From the NCBI RefSeq assembly GCF_002872475.1, contig NZ_CP025682.1:992001-1056000 (forward strand): 64,000 nt of DNA, read 5' to 3'. A program made the translations under genes and the position numbers. The notes beneath the pieces were generated by a model. That model searched no databases. It was not told the origin of the DNA and was given only the letters and a program-made list of their open reading frames with translations. Origin of the DNA: Pseudazoarcus pumilus. Its GTDB lineage: Bacteria; Pseudomonadota; Gammaproteobacteria; Burkholderiales; Rhodocyclaceae. The number at the start of each line of letters is the position of its first letter. The first letter of the stretch is position 1. Below, piece by piece: positions 42,864-51,820 of the stretch.

Positions 42864-44735
42864 TCAACGGTCGGATGCAGTCGGTGCAGGGGCGCACGCC
42901 AGCCAGTCGATGCGGTCGCAATGGGCGGCGGTGCACGTCTTGCCGTCGAGCAGCGTGCGCGTGGGCGGGGCATCGTAGCGAATCCGGTAGTCGACCGCCG
43001 GCCCCAGCCCACGGCTGGCGCAGAAGGCGTCTGCGGCCTCGAAGCCGCATCCGGCGCCCCACCGCGCACATGCGTCCAGTGCGGTGCCGTCGACGCGCGG
43101 TGCGTCGATGACGACCGCTTGCCGTGTTGGAGGTGCGTGCGTCGACAGCGGCGGCAAGGCTGCGGCCAGTTCGGTGCCGTCGACGATGACGTAGTCGCCA
43201 CGTGCGAGCATCGCGGCGAAGCGCTCGCCATGGCCGATCAGGAACCGGTGGCCAGTCATGGGCCCGAGCGCATGGCGGTCGAGCAGCAAGGTAGGCCCAT
43301 CGGATCGCACCGCTCGGAAGGGGCGTGGAAAGTCGCCTCCGAAACAACGCCCGTATTCGGGCGTGCCGTAGAGGAAGAGGCCCGCGTCGCGCCATGCGGG
43401 AGCGCCCGTTTGCCAGGTTTCGTGGCCGATGGTCTGCCGGAGCACGAAGACCTGGGTCCCGCGCTCGACGGTCCTCGGCAGGGTCAGGGCGAGTTCCGCG
43501 CCGTCCCCGTGCAGTGCGATCCCGTCCGTGCGCATGGGCGGGTCGGGCGTGAAGCCGCAGAACGGACGATTGAAGAAGACGATGTCGGTCTCACCCCGCC
43601 GATGTGCCTCGACGCTCTCGATCCACGCATGCCCGTCGCCGATTCCGACGACCGGGTGGAACAGCGCGAACACGATGCCGTTCGCGCCCACGATGGCCAT
43701 GATTCCGAGCGCGACGGGAGCGCGTGCCCGGCGTCCGGCCGCCAGTGCGCCGAACAGCAGCGCTGCCGGCGCGAAGAAGTAGCGCGAGTTCGCGAACGCG
43801 GGCAACTGCGCGATCAGTTCCTTGCCGAGCATCGAGGCGAAGCTCAGCACGAGCAGCGTCGCCGAGGCGGTCAGCATCCAGCGGCCGCTGGCGTCGCTCC
43901 GTCGCCATGACCAGGTGTAGAGCCCGGCCAGCAGCGGCAGCGCGAGCACGAACCATGGCTGATGCGCCGCCGCGTAAGGAAAGCTGCGCAATGCGCAGCC
44001 GATGCAGACATTGTTGGCGACAAGCTGGAAGCCCGCGGCGAGTCCGAACAGATCGGGCGGGAACGACAGGGCGCGGGACGCACCGTCGCCGAGCAGCACC
44101 AGCACGGCGCCCGAGGACGCGAGCGCTGCGTAGATCGCCCAGATACCATGTCGCTCGATGACCGCGCGCAGGCCGAACAGCGGCGCGAGGAAGGCCGCGC
44201 CCGGGCCGGACAGGCCGGCCAGCGCCACGACCGCGGCATCGAGCGCGTGGCGGTGCAGGCCGGCCGGGCGTGTCGGTGCGGCGAGCACCAGCGCGGCGGC
44301 GATCATCAGCCAGAACTGGCCGTTGATGGAATTGAGCCAGGTCTCGGCCGACTGGATGACGACGATGGGCATGGCCAGCAGCATCGCCTGGCGGATGCGG
44401 TCGCCGTCGAAGAAGCGGTTGGCGATGACGATCCATGGCAGCAGCAGCTGGATCGCCAGGCTCACGGTCAGCCCGCCCCGGGGCGCGTGCAGCAGCGGCA
44501 GTTGCGCGGAGAGCCAGCCGGCCAGATTGGCGGGCAGGGACAGGTAGCCCAGGGGCATCGCCCACAGCGCCTCCCAAAAGCCCAGCTCGCGTCCCTGCAG
44601 GAAATACACCACGCCTTCCTCGGCCCAGAAGCGTGGCGTGACGAACAGCGCCGGCGCCTTCGCGACGGTGGCTGCGAGATACAGCGCGAACAGCAGCGCG
44701 GCAGAGCCGCGGGGCGAGAACTGCGGCGACTTCAT
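42864..44735 (-). CDS. Large polytopic membrane protein, candidate GT-C glycosyltransferase
   Basis: A 623-residue protein with about 10-12 transmembrane helices in residues 1-400 and a soluble C-terminal part with several cysteines. Right after the first helix comes PRFWAEEGVVYFLQ, placing an acidic pair on the first extracytoplasmic loop. This is where GT-C transferases keep their catalytic acidic residues. I do not recognise a named family. It is the last of five coupled genes and overlaps the UPF0104 gene by four bases. With the DprE1/DprE2/UbiA genes upstream, transfer of a polyprenyl-phosphate-linked pentose onto a surface acceptor is a reasonable guess. Confidence 0.6.
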   Translation of the reverse strand: MKSPQFSPRGSAALLFALYLAATVAKAPALFVTPRFWAEEGVVYFLQGRELGFWEALWAMPLGYLSLPANLAGWLSAQLPLLHAPRGGLTVSLAIQLLLPWIVIANRFFDGDRIRQAMLLAMPIVVIQSAETWLNSINGQFWLMIAAALVLAAPTRPAGLHRHALDAAVVALAGLSGPGAAFLAPLFGLRAVIERHGIWAIYAALASSGAVLVLLGDGASRALSFPPDLFGLAAGFQLVANNVCIGCALRSFPYAAAHQPWFVLALPLLAGLYTWSWRRSDASGRWMLTASATLLVLSFASMLGKELIAQLPAFANSRYFFAPAALLFGALAAGRRARAPVALGIMAIVGANGIVFALFHPVVGIGDGHAWIESVEAHRRGETDIVFFNRPFCGFTPDPPMRTDGIALHGDGAELALTLPRTVERGTQVFVLRQTIGHETWQTGAPAWRDAGLFLYGTPEYGRCFGGDFPRPFRAVRSDGPTLLLDRHALGPMTGHRFLIGHGERFAAMLARGDYVIVDGTELAAALPPLSTHAPPTRQAVVIDAPRVDGTALDACARWGAGCGFEAADAFCASRGLGPAVDYRIRYDAPPTRTLLDGKTCTAAHCDRIDWLACAPAPTASDR

Positions 44736-45691
44736 CGCGTGACCGCGCCGGCCTCTCGACCGGTCAGCGGCAGCATGGCCGCGCCGATGGCCACCGCGAA
44801 CCACAGCGTGGCGAGACGGATCAGCACCGTCGCGGCGACCGCGTCGGGTGTCGGCGCACCATGCCACACCAGCAGGCCGATCATCACCGCCTCGGCACCG
44901 CCCAGGCCGCCGGGCAGGAAGCTCAGCGCGCCCGAGAGCATCGCGATGGCGTAGACGAAGGCCGCGAATTCGAATCCCGCGTCGATGTCCAGCCAGCCCA
45001 GCAGCCACCAGAAGGCGAGTGCCTCGGCGCTCCACGCGACGAGGCTCAGTACGCTGGCCAGCGCGAGCAGGGCGGGACGGTGGCAGCGCTGCGCATCGAG
45101 CAGCAGGCGCAGCACGTGACGCGCGCCGCGCAGCAAGCGCCCGCCTTGTGCGGGCAGGCGGCGCAGGGCGACGACGACCGCTCGGCGCTGGCCGATGCAG
45201 GCCAGCGCGACCAGCACGGCGAGAAGCCCGAAGACGGTCAGCGGCGTGGCCGCCGGATAGATCGCCAGCCCGAACAGCGCGAGCACGACGATGGCCAGCA
45301 GATCGGACAGCCGCTCGCTGAAGAAGGCCGCGAAGCCGTGCCGGTAGGGCACGGCGTGTGCGCGCAGCAGCACGGCGCGCAGCATCTCGCCGGCCTTGCC
45401 GGGGGTGGTGGTCAGCGCGAAGCCGGCCAGATAGATGCGCAGGCTCTGGCCGGTCGGAACGTGATGTCCGAGCGCGCGCAGGTAGTACTGCCAGCGGAGA
45501 AAGCGCAGCCCGTAGTTGACCAGCGACATCAGCAGCGCGAGGGCGATGCCGCCGGCGCCGACGCGCGCCACGGCGCCGAGCACCTCGCGCCAGCCGCCCC
45601 ACAGCGAAAAGGCGAGGTAGGCCAGCGCCGACAGCACCACCGAAGCGATCACGGCGCGATAGCGCCAGTCCGAGCGCAGTGCGTGACTCAC
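44732..45691 (-). CDS. UPF0104/lysylphosphatidylglycerol-synthase-TM family protein
   Basis: A 319-residue membrane protein with about eight helices, of the same family as YbhN, AglD and the flippase part of MprF. RFLRWQYYLRALGH and TTTPGKAGEMLRAVLL and SFLPGGLGGAEAVMIGLL are family hallmarks. GTG start at 45691 overlaps the SDR stop (GTGA). Given the MprF relation, translocation of a lipid-linked sugar across the inner membrane is possible (inference). Confidence 0.85.
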   Translation of the reverse strand: MSHALRSDWRYRAVIASVVLSALAYLAFSLWGGWREVLGAVARVGAGGIALALLMSLVNYGLRFLRWQYYLRALGHHVPTGQSLRIYLAGFALTTTPGKAGEMLRAVLLRAHAVPYRHGFAAFFSERLSDLLAIVVLALFGLAIYPAATPLTVFGLLAVLVALACIGQRRAVVVALRRLPAQGGRLLRGARHVLRLLLDAQRCHRPALLALASVLSLVAWSAEALAFWWLLGWLDIDAGFEFAAFVYAIAMLSGALSFLPGGLGGAEAVMIGLLVWHGAPTPDAVAATVLIRLATLWFAVAIGAAMLPLTGREAGAVTR

Positions 45692-46428
45692 AGCCGCAGC
45701 CGCTTGAAGATGGGTTGCGGCAGGCTGCGGATCACGAACATGATCGCGGCCCAGAATGCGGGCACGTAGAGCACAGCGCGCCGCCGCGCGATGCCGGCGA
45801 CGATGCGCGCGGCGGCCTGCTCCGCACTGATCACGAGCGGCCGTGGCAGCGGCAGGTCGCGCGTCATCGGCGTGTCGACGAATCCGGGCTTGATGGTCAC
45901 GACATGCACGCCGTGGCGGAACAGGCGCGCGCGCAGGCCCTCGCAGCAGGCCGTGACGGCCGCCTTGGCGCTGCCGTAGACATAGTTGGACGCGCGCCCG
46001 CGATCTCCTGCCACCGAGGAGATCACGGCCAGCGTACCGCAGCGCTGCATCTCGAGCCGCGCGGCGAGCCGGTTGAGCAGCGCGAGCGTGGCGCCGGCAT
46101 TGGTCGCGAACTCGGCCAGCATGAGCTCGGTGTCGGCTTCGCAGGCGGCCTGGTCGGGCAGCGTGCCGTGCGCGATCAGCACGATGTCGATCTGCTGCAG
46201 CGCGGCCGCGCACGCTTCGAGCATGTCCGCGTGGCGGTGGACGTCGTTGACGTCCAGTTCGAAGCCGTGCACCGCGGCCGCGCCGCGCGGGGTGAGGTCG
46301 GCCACCGTCTCGGCCAGACGCTCGGCATTGCGCGCGACGAGGAACAACTCGGCGCCCTCGGCCGCCCACAGGCGGGCGCAGGCGGTGGCGATGGCGGACG
46401 TGGCGCCGACGATCAGAATGCGTTTCAT
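45688..46428 (-). CDS. dprE2: DprE2-like polyprenylphosphoryl-2-ketoribose reductase (SDR)
   Basis: A 246-residue short-chain dehydrogenase. The cofactor loop near the N-terminus is LIVGATSAIA. The catalytic part reads ISSVAGDRGRASNYVYGSAKA, with Ser, Tyr and Lys. The C-terminus IRSLPQPIFKRL closely resembles the end of mycobacterial DprE2 (Rv3791). DprE2 reduces the 2-keto intermediate made by DprE1 to polyprenylphosphoryl-arabinose. It overlaps the DprE1-like gene by four bases. Confidence 0.85.
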   Translation of the reverse strand: MKRILIVGATSAIATACARLWAAEGAELFLVARNAERLAETVADLTPRGAAAVHGFELDVNDVHRHADMLEACAAALQQIDIVLIAHGTLPDQAACEADTELMLAEFATNAGATLALLNRLAARLEMQRCGTLAVISSVAGDRGRASNYVYGSAKAAVTACCEGLRARLFRHGVHVVTIKPGFVDTPMTRDLPLPRPLVISAEQAAARIVAGIARRRAVLYVPAFWAAIMFVIRSLPQPIFKRLRL

Positions 46429-47729
46429 GTCGTGACTCTCTGCCAGAAGCGGGACATCAGGGCCGGGTCGCGCAGCCGTTCGAGCCGTTCCCATGCGGGG
46501 TAGGCGTGGCGGAAGTGCTGCCCGGACATGTGTGCGTCCTTGGCCGGGTAGAGGCGACCGCCGGCCTCGTGCACGATGGCGTCGAGGCGCTCGAACAGCG
46601 CCTCCAGCGCGGGATCATGCGGAAAGTCGAGCGCGAGCGAGTGGCCCGCCATCGGGAAGGACAGCAGCCCTGGCGATGCCAGATCGCCGCAGCGCTTGAG
46701 CACGGCGAGAAAGGAGCCGCGCCCGTGTGCGGCGATGGCGCCGAGCAACTCGCGCAGCGCCGGCTCGGCCGCCGCGTCGGGCAGCACGCACTGGAACTGC
46801 TGGAAGCCGCGTCGGCCGTAGATGCGATTCCAGCGGGCGATGCGGTCGAGCGGATAGAAGAAGGGCTGGTACCAGCTGCGTGCGCGGCGCGGCTGCGCCG
46901 GGTGTGCGCGCCAGTAGGCCTGGTTGAACAGCGCCAGGGAAGCGCGGTTCATGAGGGACACGGGTGGCGTCGCCGGCACGCCCCAGACACGTCCGGGCGA
47001 CGGCGCATCGGGCCCGAACTCGGCGTGGTCGCCGGCGAAATAGACCCCGCGAGCCGAGCGCGCGAGGCAGTCGATCCACGCCACCGTGTATTCGTGCAAC
47101 GGGTCGAGTTCGGCCGACAGCCGGAAGAAGTCGTCGATGCGCCCGAAGCGTTGCGTGACGGTGTCCAGCCAGCCGGTGCGCACCGGCATGAGCTGCAGTT
47201 CCACCCAGGTCACGATGCCGGTCAGACCGAGCCCGCCGATGCTGGCGGCGAACAGTTCGGGGCGTGTCTGCGGCGTGCATTCGAGCGTGCCGTCGTCGCT
47301 GCGCAGCAGTCCGAAGGCGCGCACGTGGCGGCCGAAGGTGCCGCGCCGGTGGTGGTTCTTGCCATGTACGTCGTTGGCGAGTGCGCCTCCGAGCGTGACG
47401 AAGCGCGTGCCCGGCGTGACCGGCACGAACCAGCCGTGCCCGAGCGCAGCCGTGATCAGCGTGGCAAGCTGCATGCCGGCCTCGGCGCGCACGATGCCGC
47501 GTGACCAGTCGGTGGCGATGAAGCGGTCGAGCCGCGCCAGATGGAGCACGTGATCGCTCGCCGCGAGGCAGCTGTCGCCATAGCTGCGACCGTTGCCGAA
47601 AGGCAGGGTCGTGCCGAAGCGTGCGTGCAGTGCAGCCAGCTGGCCGGGTGTCTCGTCCCGCCAGACCGGTGCGTGGGGCGTCTGCGCGATGGCTGGCTGG
47701 TGCCCCCAGCAATGCACGGTGCCGCTCAT
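46425..47729 (-). CDS. dprE1: DprE1-like FAD-dependent polyprenylphosphoryl-ribose oxidase
   Basis: A 434-residue VAO-type flavoprotein. GNGRSYGDSCL and GTRFVTLGGALANDVHGKNHH match the FAD region of mycobacterial DprE1 (Rv3790). The C-terminal LYPAKDAH aligns with the segment holding the catalytic lysine. DprE1 oxidises the 2-hydroxyl of decaprenylphosphoryl-ribose. The position of the Cys that benzothiazinone drugs modify is Ala here (HSLALDFP against NICVDFP). Four-base overlaps tie it to both neighbours. Confidence 0.88.
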   Translation of the reverse strand: MSGTVHCWGHQPAIAQTPHAPVWRDETPGQLAALHARFGTTLPFGNGRSYGDSCLAASDHVLHLARLDRFIATDWSRGIVRAEAGMQLATLITAALGHGWFVPVTPGTRFVTLGGALANDVHGKNHHRRGTFGRHVRAFGLLRSDDGTLECTPQTRPELFAASIGGLGLTGIVTWVELQLMPVRTGWLDTVTQRFGRIDDFFRLSAELDPLHEYTVAWIDCLARSARGVYFAGDHAEFGPDAPSPGRVWGVPATPPVSLMNRASLALFNQAYWRAHPAQPRRARSWYQPFFYPLDRIARWNRIYGRRGFQQFQCVLPDAAAEPALRELLGAIAAHGRGSFLAVLKRCGDLASPGLLSFPMAGHSLALDFPHDPALEALFERLDAIVHEAGGRLYPAKDAHMSGQHFRHAYPAWERLERLRDPALMSRFWQRVTT

Positions 47730-49156
47730 GCCGCGATCCAGAACACCGCGGCAAACAGCACGCCGACGATCAGGCTGCTGCGGTCGCGCAGTGCGAACAG
47801 CACCGGGTCGTCATGCACGGCGCCGCGGTGGGCGAGCATCCACACGCGCGTGATCCAGAACAGCAGCAGCGGGCAGGCGAACCAGATCAGTTCCGGCTGG
47901 GCATACTGTGCGGCCGTCGTGGGCTCGTTGATGTAGAGCGCGAGCACGAGTACTGCCAGATAGCCGGCCGCGGCGCCCAGCGGTGCGATCATCTCGAGGT
48001 CGTCGGGGTGATAGTCGCGACCGCGGGTCTTTTCCGTGCATCCGTCCTCGCGGGCGTCGCGCAGTTCCGTATAGCGCTTGAGCAGCGCCAGGCTGAGGAA
48101 CACGAACATCGAGAAGGCGAGGATCCAGAAGGTCAGCGCGATGCCCAGCGCGGCGGCACCCGCGACGATGCGCAGCGTGTACAGGGCCGCGAGCACGATG
48201 ACGTCGACCGCCACGATGCGCTTGAGCCGCAGGGAATAGGCCAGCGTCAGCGAGTAGTAGGCGGCCAGAACGCCGACGAAGGCCCATGGCAGTGTCAGCA
48301 TGGCGATGCCGAAAGCCAAAACCAGCAATGCCGGGCTGGCGATCACGCCAGCCTCGACCGGCAGCCGGCCCGCCGCGAACGGCCGCAGGCGCTTGCTGCG
48401 GTGATGCCGGTCGTCGCCCAGGTCGAGCAGGTCGTTGAGCAGATACACGCTGGATGCGCACAGTCCGAAGAGCACGAATGCCAGCAACGCCTGGCCCAGC
48501 AGCGCGGGATCAGCGAACTGGTGGGACGTGATCAGCGGCACGAACAGCAGCAGGTTCTTGGCCCACTGGTGCAGGCGCAGCGCGGCGATCCAGTCGGCCG
48601 CGCGCGGTACCCGTGGCGCGATCACACCGGCGACGTTGCCGGCATCATGCGCACGCCGCTCGACCCCGCCGCGCGCATTGACCACATAGGCCTGCCGCGC
48701 CGCGGCCCACACCGGCAGGTCGGCGGTGCCATTGCCGGCATAGTCGAAACCGCGTTCACCGAATCGCTCGACCAGCCGGTCGCGCTTGCGATGGGCCGAC
48801 AGGTTCTCACCGTCGCGGGTCGCGAGAACCTCGTCGAAACAATCCAGATGCTCGGCCACGGCCTGTGCCAGTCGGGCGTGACTGGCCGTTGCCAGTACCA
48901 CGCGCCGACCGTCGCGCCTGGCCGCGTCGATCAGCGCCAGCACCTCGGATTCGTAGGGCAGGACGCTGGGGTCGACGTCGGTCTCGGCAGCCAGACGCTC
49001 CTTGAGCGCGGCCTTGCCGTGCCGCAACCACATCAGCGGCGCGAGCGCGCGGGCCGGATTGTCGCGCACGAAGGACAGCCCGGATTCGATCAGCAGATCG
49101 GTACGCAGCAGCGTGCCATCGAGATCGATGACCAGCGGGACGGACTTGGAGGACAT
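47726..49156 (-). CDS. HAD phosphatase-UbiA prenyltransferase fusion (DPPR synthase/phosphatase candidate)
   Basis: A 476-residue two-domain protein. Residues 1 to about 190 are a HAD hydrolase (VIDLDGTLLRTDLL; LATASHARLA; YAGNGTADLPVW). Residues 195-476 are a UbiA-type prenyltransferase with nine or so helices. RLHQWAKNLLLFVPL and NDLLDLGDDRHHRSKRLRP resemble decaprenyl-phosphate 5-phosphoribosyltransferase (Rv3806c). The fusion could join ribose-5-phosphate from PRPP to polyprenyl phosphate and remove the 5-phosphate. The HAD motif IV is GNGTAD, where GDSxxD is usual. The start at 49156 lacks a clear ribosome site. First gene of the operon. Confidence 0.85.
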   Translation of the reverse strand: MSSKSVPLVIDLDGTLLRTDLLIESGLSFVRDNPARALAPLMWLRHGKAALKERLAAETDVDPSVLPYESEVLALIDAARRDGRRVVLATASHARLAQAVAEHLDCFDEVLATRDGENLSAHRKRDRLVERFGERGFDYAGNGTADLPVWAAARQAYVVNARGGVERRAHDAGNVAGVIAPRVPRAADWIAALRLHQWAKNLLLFVPLITSHQFADPALLGQALLAFVLFGLCASSVYLLNDLLDLGDDRHHRSKRLRPFAAGRLPVEAGVIASPALLVLAFGIAMLTLPWAFVGVLAAYYSLTLAYSLRLKRIVAVDVIVLAALYTLRIVAGAAALGIALTFWILAFSMFVFLSLALLKRYTELRDAREDGCTEKTRGRDYHPDDLEMIAPLGAAAGYLAVLVLALYINEPTTAAQYAQPELIWFACPLLLFWITRVWMLAHRGAVHDDPVLFALRDRSSLIVGVLFAAVFWIAA

Positions 49157-49535
49157 AACGTTGCGGACGGACGACGTCGACCGGGCTGTGGTGCGATGAC
49201 AGGAGCGTGCGGGATTGCTGCCGCACGGTATCACAAGCGCGTCCAGTCGTCTCCGGAGCGTGTGCTGGCGCGGCTTTTGCCGGCTCGCTCGGTCGAGCCC
49301 CGAGCCGTGCAAGGTGAAGCTGTAAAGTTCGTCGGCACAGAAGAGCCGGGATCGATCCAACGAATCGGTGCGCGTTCGTGGAAGGTGGTGATGTGTCGAG
49401 CCCACCGACCACGGAGGCAACGGGTCGGCGGAAGCAGCTTCCGCTGCGCCGGCGCGGATGCCCGTGGCAGAATGGCGTGCGAATTCGCCCGCCGTCTGGC
49501 TGACCGGTTAAGCGGCGAAAACTTCAAGGACGCTG
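49157..49535. other. 379-base divergent gap between the two surface-glycan operons
   Basis: No gene is supported here; the open frames that cross it have no recognisable content. It must hold promoters for both directions. TGGCAGAAT at 49467-49475 is a weak extended -10-like match for the plus-strand operon. AAGGA five bases before 49536 is the ribosome site of the first plus-strand gene. I see no clear repeat or riboswitch. Confidence 0.5.
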
Positions 49536-50189
49536 ATGACGCCCTCCCATGCGGCACCCATCCTCATTCTGGGTACCTCCCGCTTTTCCGAAGAAGTCGC
49601 CGAGTGGGTCGACGAAACTCCCGGGCTGGACATGGCCGGCTTCGTCGAGAACCTCGATCGGGAAAAGTGCGGCACGCTGCTGCTGGGCAGGCCCGTGCAC
49701 TGGATCGACGCGCTGGCCTCGATGCCGCGGGAGTTGAGCCTGCTGTGTGGACTGGGCACCACCCGGCGGCAGCGCTACATCGAGCAGGTTGCCCCGCTGG
49801 CGCTGCCTTTCGCCACCCTGGTCCACCCGTCCGCGCATGTTGCCCCCAGTGCCCGTGTTGGTGCGGGCGGCCTGATCGGCCCCGGTGCCATGCTCGCGAC
49901 CCGTGTCGTCCTCGCCGACCACGCCCTGGTCAACAAGGGCGCGATCATCGGCCACCACTCGCACATTGGCGCCGGCGTCACCATTGGTCTGGGCGCACGC
50001 CTGGGCGGCGGCTGCGTGGTGGAAGACGGTGCCTACATCGCCATGGGCGCGATCCTGCTGGAGAATGTCCGCGTCGGCGCCGGCGCACTGGTTTCCGCAG
50101 GGGCCTTGGTCACCCACGACGTGCCGGCACATACCCAGGTGATGGGCATGCCGGCCCGTGTCGTGCGCGAGGGTGTCGATGGTCGCTGA
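49536..50189 (+). CDS. NeuD/PglD-like sugar O- or N-acyltransferase
   Basis: A 217-residue protein. The N-terminal Rossmann-like part starts PILILGTSRFSEEVAEWVDE, as in NeuD/PglD. From about residue 95 there are left-handed beta-helix hexapeptide repeats (HPSAHVAPSARVGAGGLIGP, VNKGAIIGHHSHIGAGVTIG) and the end GMPARVVRE. His in GHHSHIG is the likely base. Such enzymes acetylate nucleotide sugars or glycan residues. The next gene overlaps it by 11 bases. Confidence 0.88.
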   Translation: MTPSHAAPILILGTSRFSEEVAEWVDETPGLDMAGFVENLDREKCGTLLLGRPVHWIDALASMPRELSLLCGLGTTRRQRYIEQVAPLALPFATLVHPSAHVAPSARVGAGGLIGPGAMLATRVVLADHALVNKGAIIGHHSHIGAGVTIGLGARLGGGCVVEDGAYIAMGAILLENVRVGAGALVSAGALVTHDVPAHTQVMGMPARVVREGVDGR

Positions 50190-51807
50190 CCACTCTGGCC
50201 GGGCATGCGGTGCCAGCGGGCTGAGCATCCAGATCCACTCCAGCCTTCCTGCGTTGGCCTGGCTGCTGGACTGGCACGACGGTCGGGGCGTGCTGCATTG
50301 CGGACAGGGTGTTGAAACACGTGAAGACGGCTGGTTCGAAGGCGTCTGGGCGGGCGATTTCGCGGCCTGGGATTTCGACCGGAGTGCCGACGTGTTCGGG
50401 TCCGGCGGCTTGTGTCGCGACGGCCGTCTGCGTCTTGTCGCGCCCTCGCATGGTCTCGAGCCGATCTTCCTGAAGCGGGACGGCAGGCAGTCGCTGGCAT
50501 CCAATTCGCTCGCCTTTCTGCTCTCGTATGCGGGTAGCGGCATCGATCCGTCCTGCTTCGAGTATGCCGAAATCTTCCTCGGCGTTCTCGAAGGAATCGA
50601 CCATCTGTGCTTCGAGGTTCCCTGTCTGGGCGGTCGTGTTCAGGTCGTTCATCATTTCAACATCGAGATCGATTCCGGCGGCGTGCCGCGCATCATCGAG
50701 AAAGCTGCCGGCCCCCCTCTGCCCATCTACGAAGCCTACGTGGAGCATGTCGCTGCTGTGGTGGCTGATGTTGTGGAGAACGCGCGCAGCCCCGCACGGC
50801 AGTCCCGCTTCACTCCGCTATCGACCTTGTCCAAGGGCTACGATTCGCCCGCCTGTGCTGTCTTCGCGCGGGGCGCCGGATGCGGCGAGGCCGTCACTTT
50901 CGAATCCTCACTCAACCGCGAAGGCTCCAGGCAACACGACGACAACGGTGCCGAGATCGGCCGGCAACTTGGCCTGGAGGTTCGGGCCTACCGTCGCGAA
51001 TTGCCGCCGGAGACGGATCCGGCCGATTTCGCGCAATTCTTCTGCGACGGCGGCACCGGCGGCGAACTGTTCTGGCTCGCCATGGCCGACGCTCTGCCCG
51101 GCAGGGCCCTGATCACCGGCTTCACCGGAGGCTCGCTCTGGAGTCTGTACACGACCGAACGCGCGCTGTACGAAATCAACGATTGCTCGGGCCGCGGTTT
51201 GGGCGAATTTCGCCGCGCCACCGGTTTCGCACATGTGCCGCTGACCGCTATCGCCGGCGCGCGGCAGGCCGATGTTTCAGGCATCAGCCGCAGCCCGGCC
51301 ATGGCGCCTTGGACGGTCGGTGGCGACTACGACAGGCCGATACCCCGCCGGATCGTGGAGAATGCGGGCATTGCGCGCCAGTCGTTCGGTCAGATGAAAA
51401 CCGGCAACAGTTTTCGCGCCTGGTATCCGGAGCATTGGCCGGATCGCTATCGGGAGGCGTTCAGACGCTACCGTGAAGCCCGCCCGCCATCGACGGCGGC
51501 GCGGCTGCGTTACGGATTGAAGCTCGTGCGCCTTCAGATCCTCAGGTTTTCCTGTGAACGCCGGTTCGTGAAGCACCTGGCCGGAAAACTGGCGCCATTC
51601 GGCTACGGCCAGCGTTTCATCCACCCCGTCCTCCGGGGGCTTTCCTGGCTGTTGCGGCAGGCGATGCGGCCGTTCAACCCGCCTCCCTACAAGATGGTCA
51701 TCCGCATGCATCCTCGCTACACCTATCTGCTGGCCTGGGCGACCGAGGCCGCCGCATGCAGATACGACGGTGTTCGGCCGATACCGCCGGCAGGTCGGGA
51801 GCGATGA
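50179..51807 (+). CDS. Asparagine-synthase-like PP-loop protein
   Basis: A 542-residue protein that I do not place in a named family. STLSKGYDS at residues 215-223 resembles the SGGxDS pyrophosphatase loop of asparagine synthetases. The preceding part (PSHGLEPIFLKRDG, SNSLAFLLSY) recalls the AsnB N-terminal half. There is no Cys2, so glutaminase activity is unlikely. The probable reaction is AMP-forming amide-bond synthesis (inference). It overlaps the NeuD-like gene and the ATP-grasp frame. Base composition is slightly less GC-rich in codon position 3 than in the neighbours, a hint of separate origin. Confidence 0.65.
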   Translation: MVADHSGRACGASGLSIQIHSSLPALAWLLDWHDGRGVLHCGQGVETREDGWFEGVWAGDFAAWDFDRSADVFGSGGLCRDGRLRLVAPSHGLEPIFLKRDGRQSLASNSLAFLLSYAGSGIDPSCFEYAEIFLGVLEGIDHLCFEVPCLGGRVQVVHHFNIEIDSGGVPRIIEKAAGPPLPIYEAYVEHVAAVVADVVENARSPARQSRFTPLSTLSKGYDSPACAVFARGAGCGEAVTFESSLNREGSRQHDDNGAEIGRQLGLEVRAYRRELPPETDPADFAQFFCDGGTGGELFWLAMADALPGRALITGFTGGSLWSLYTTERALYEINDCSGRGLGEFRRATGFAHVPLTAIAGARQADVSGISRSPAMAPWTVGGDYDRPIPRRIVENAGIARQSFGQMKTGNSFRAWYPEHWPDRYREAFRRYREARPPSTAARLRYGLKLVRLQILRFSCERRFVKHLAGKLAPFGYGQRFIHPVLRGLSWLLRQAMRPFNPPPYKMVIRMHPRYTYLLAWATEAAACRYDGVRPIPPAGRER

Positions 51808-51820
51808 GTTGGCACGACGC

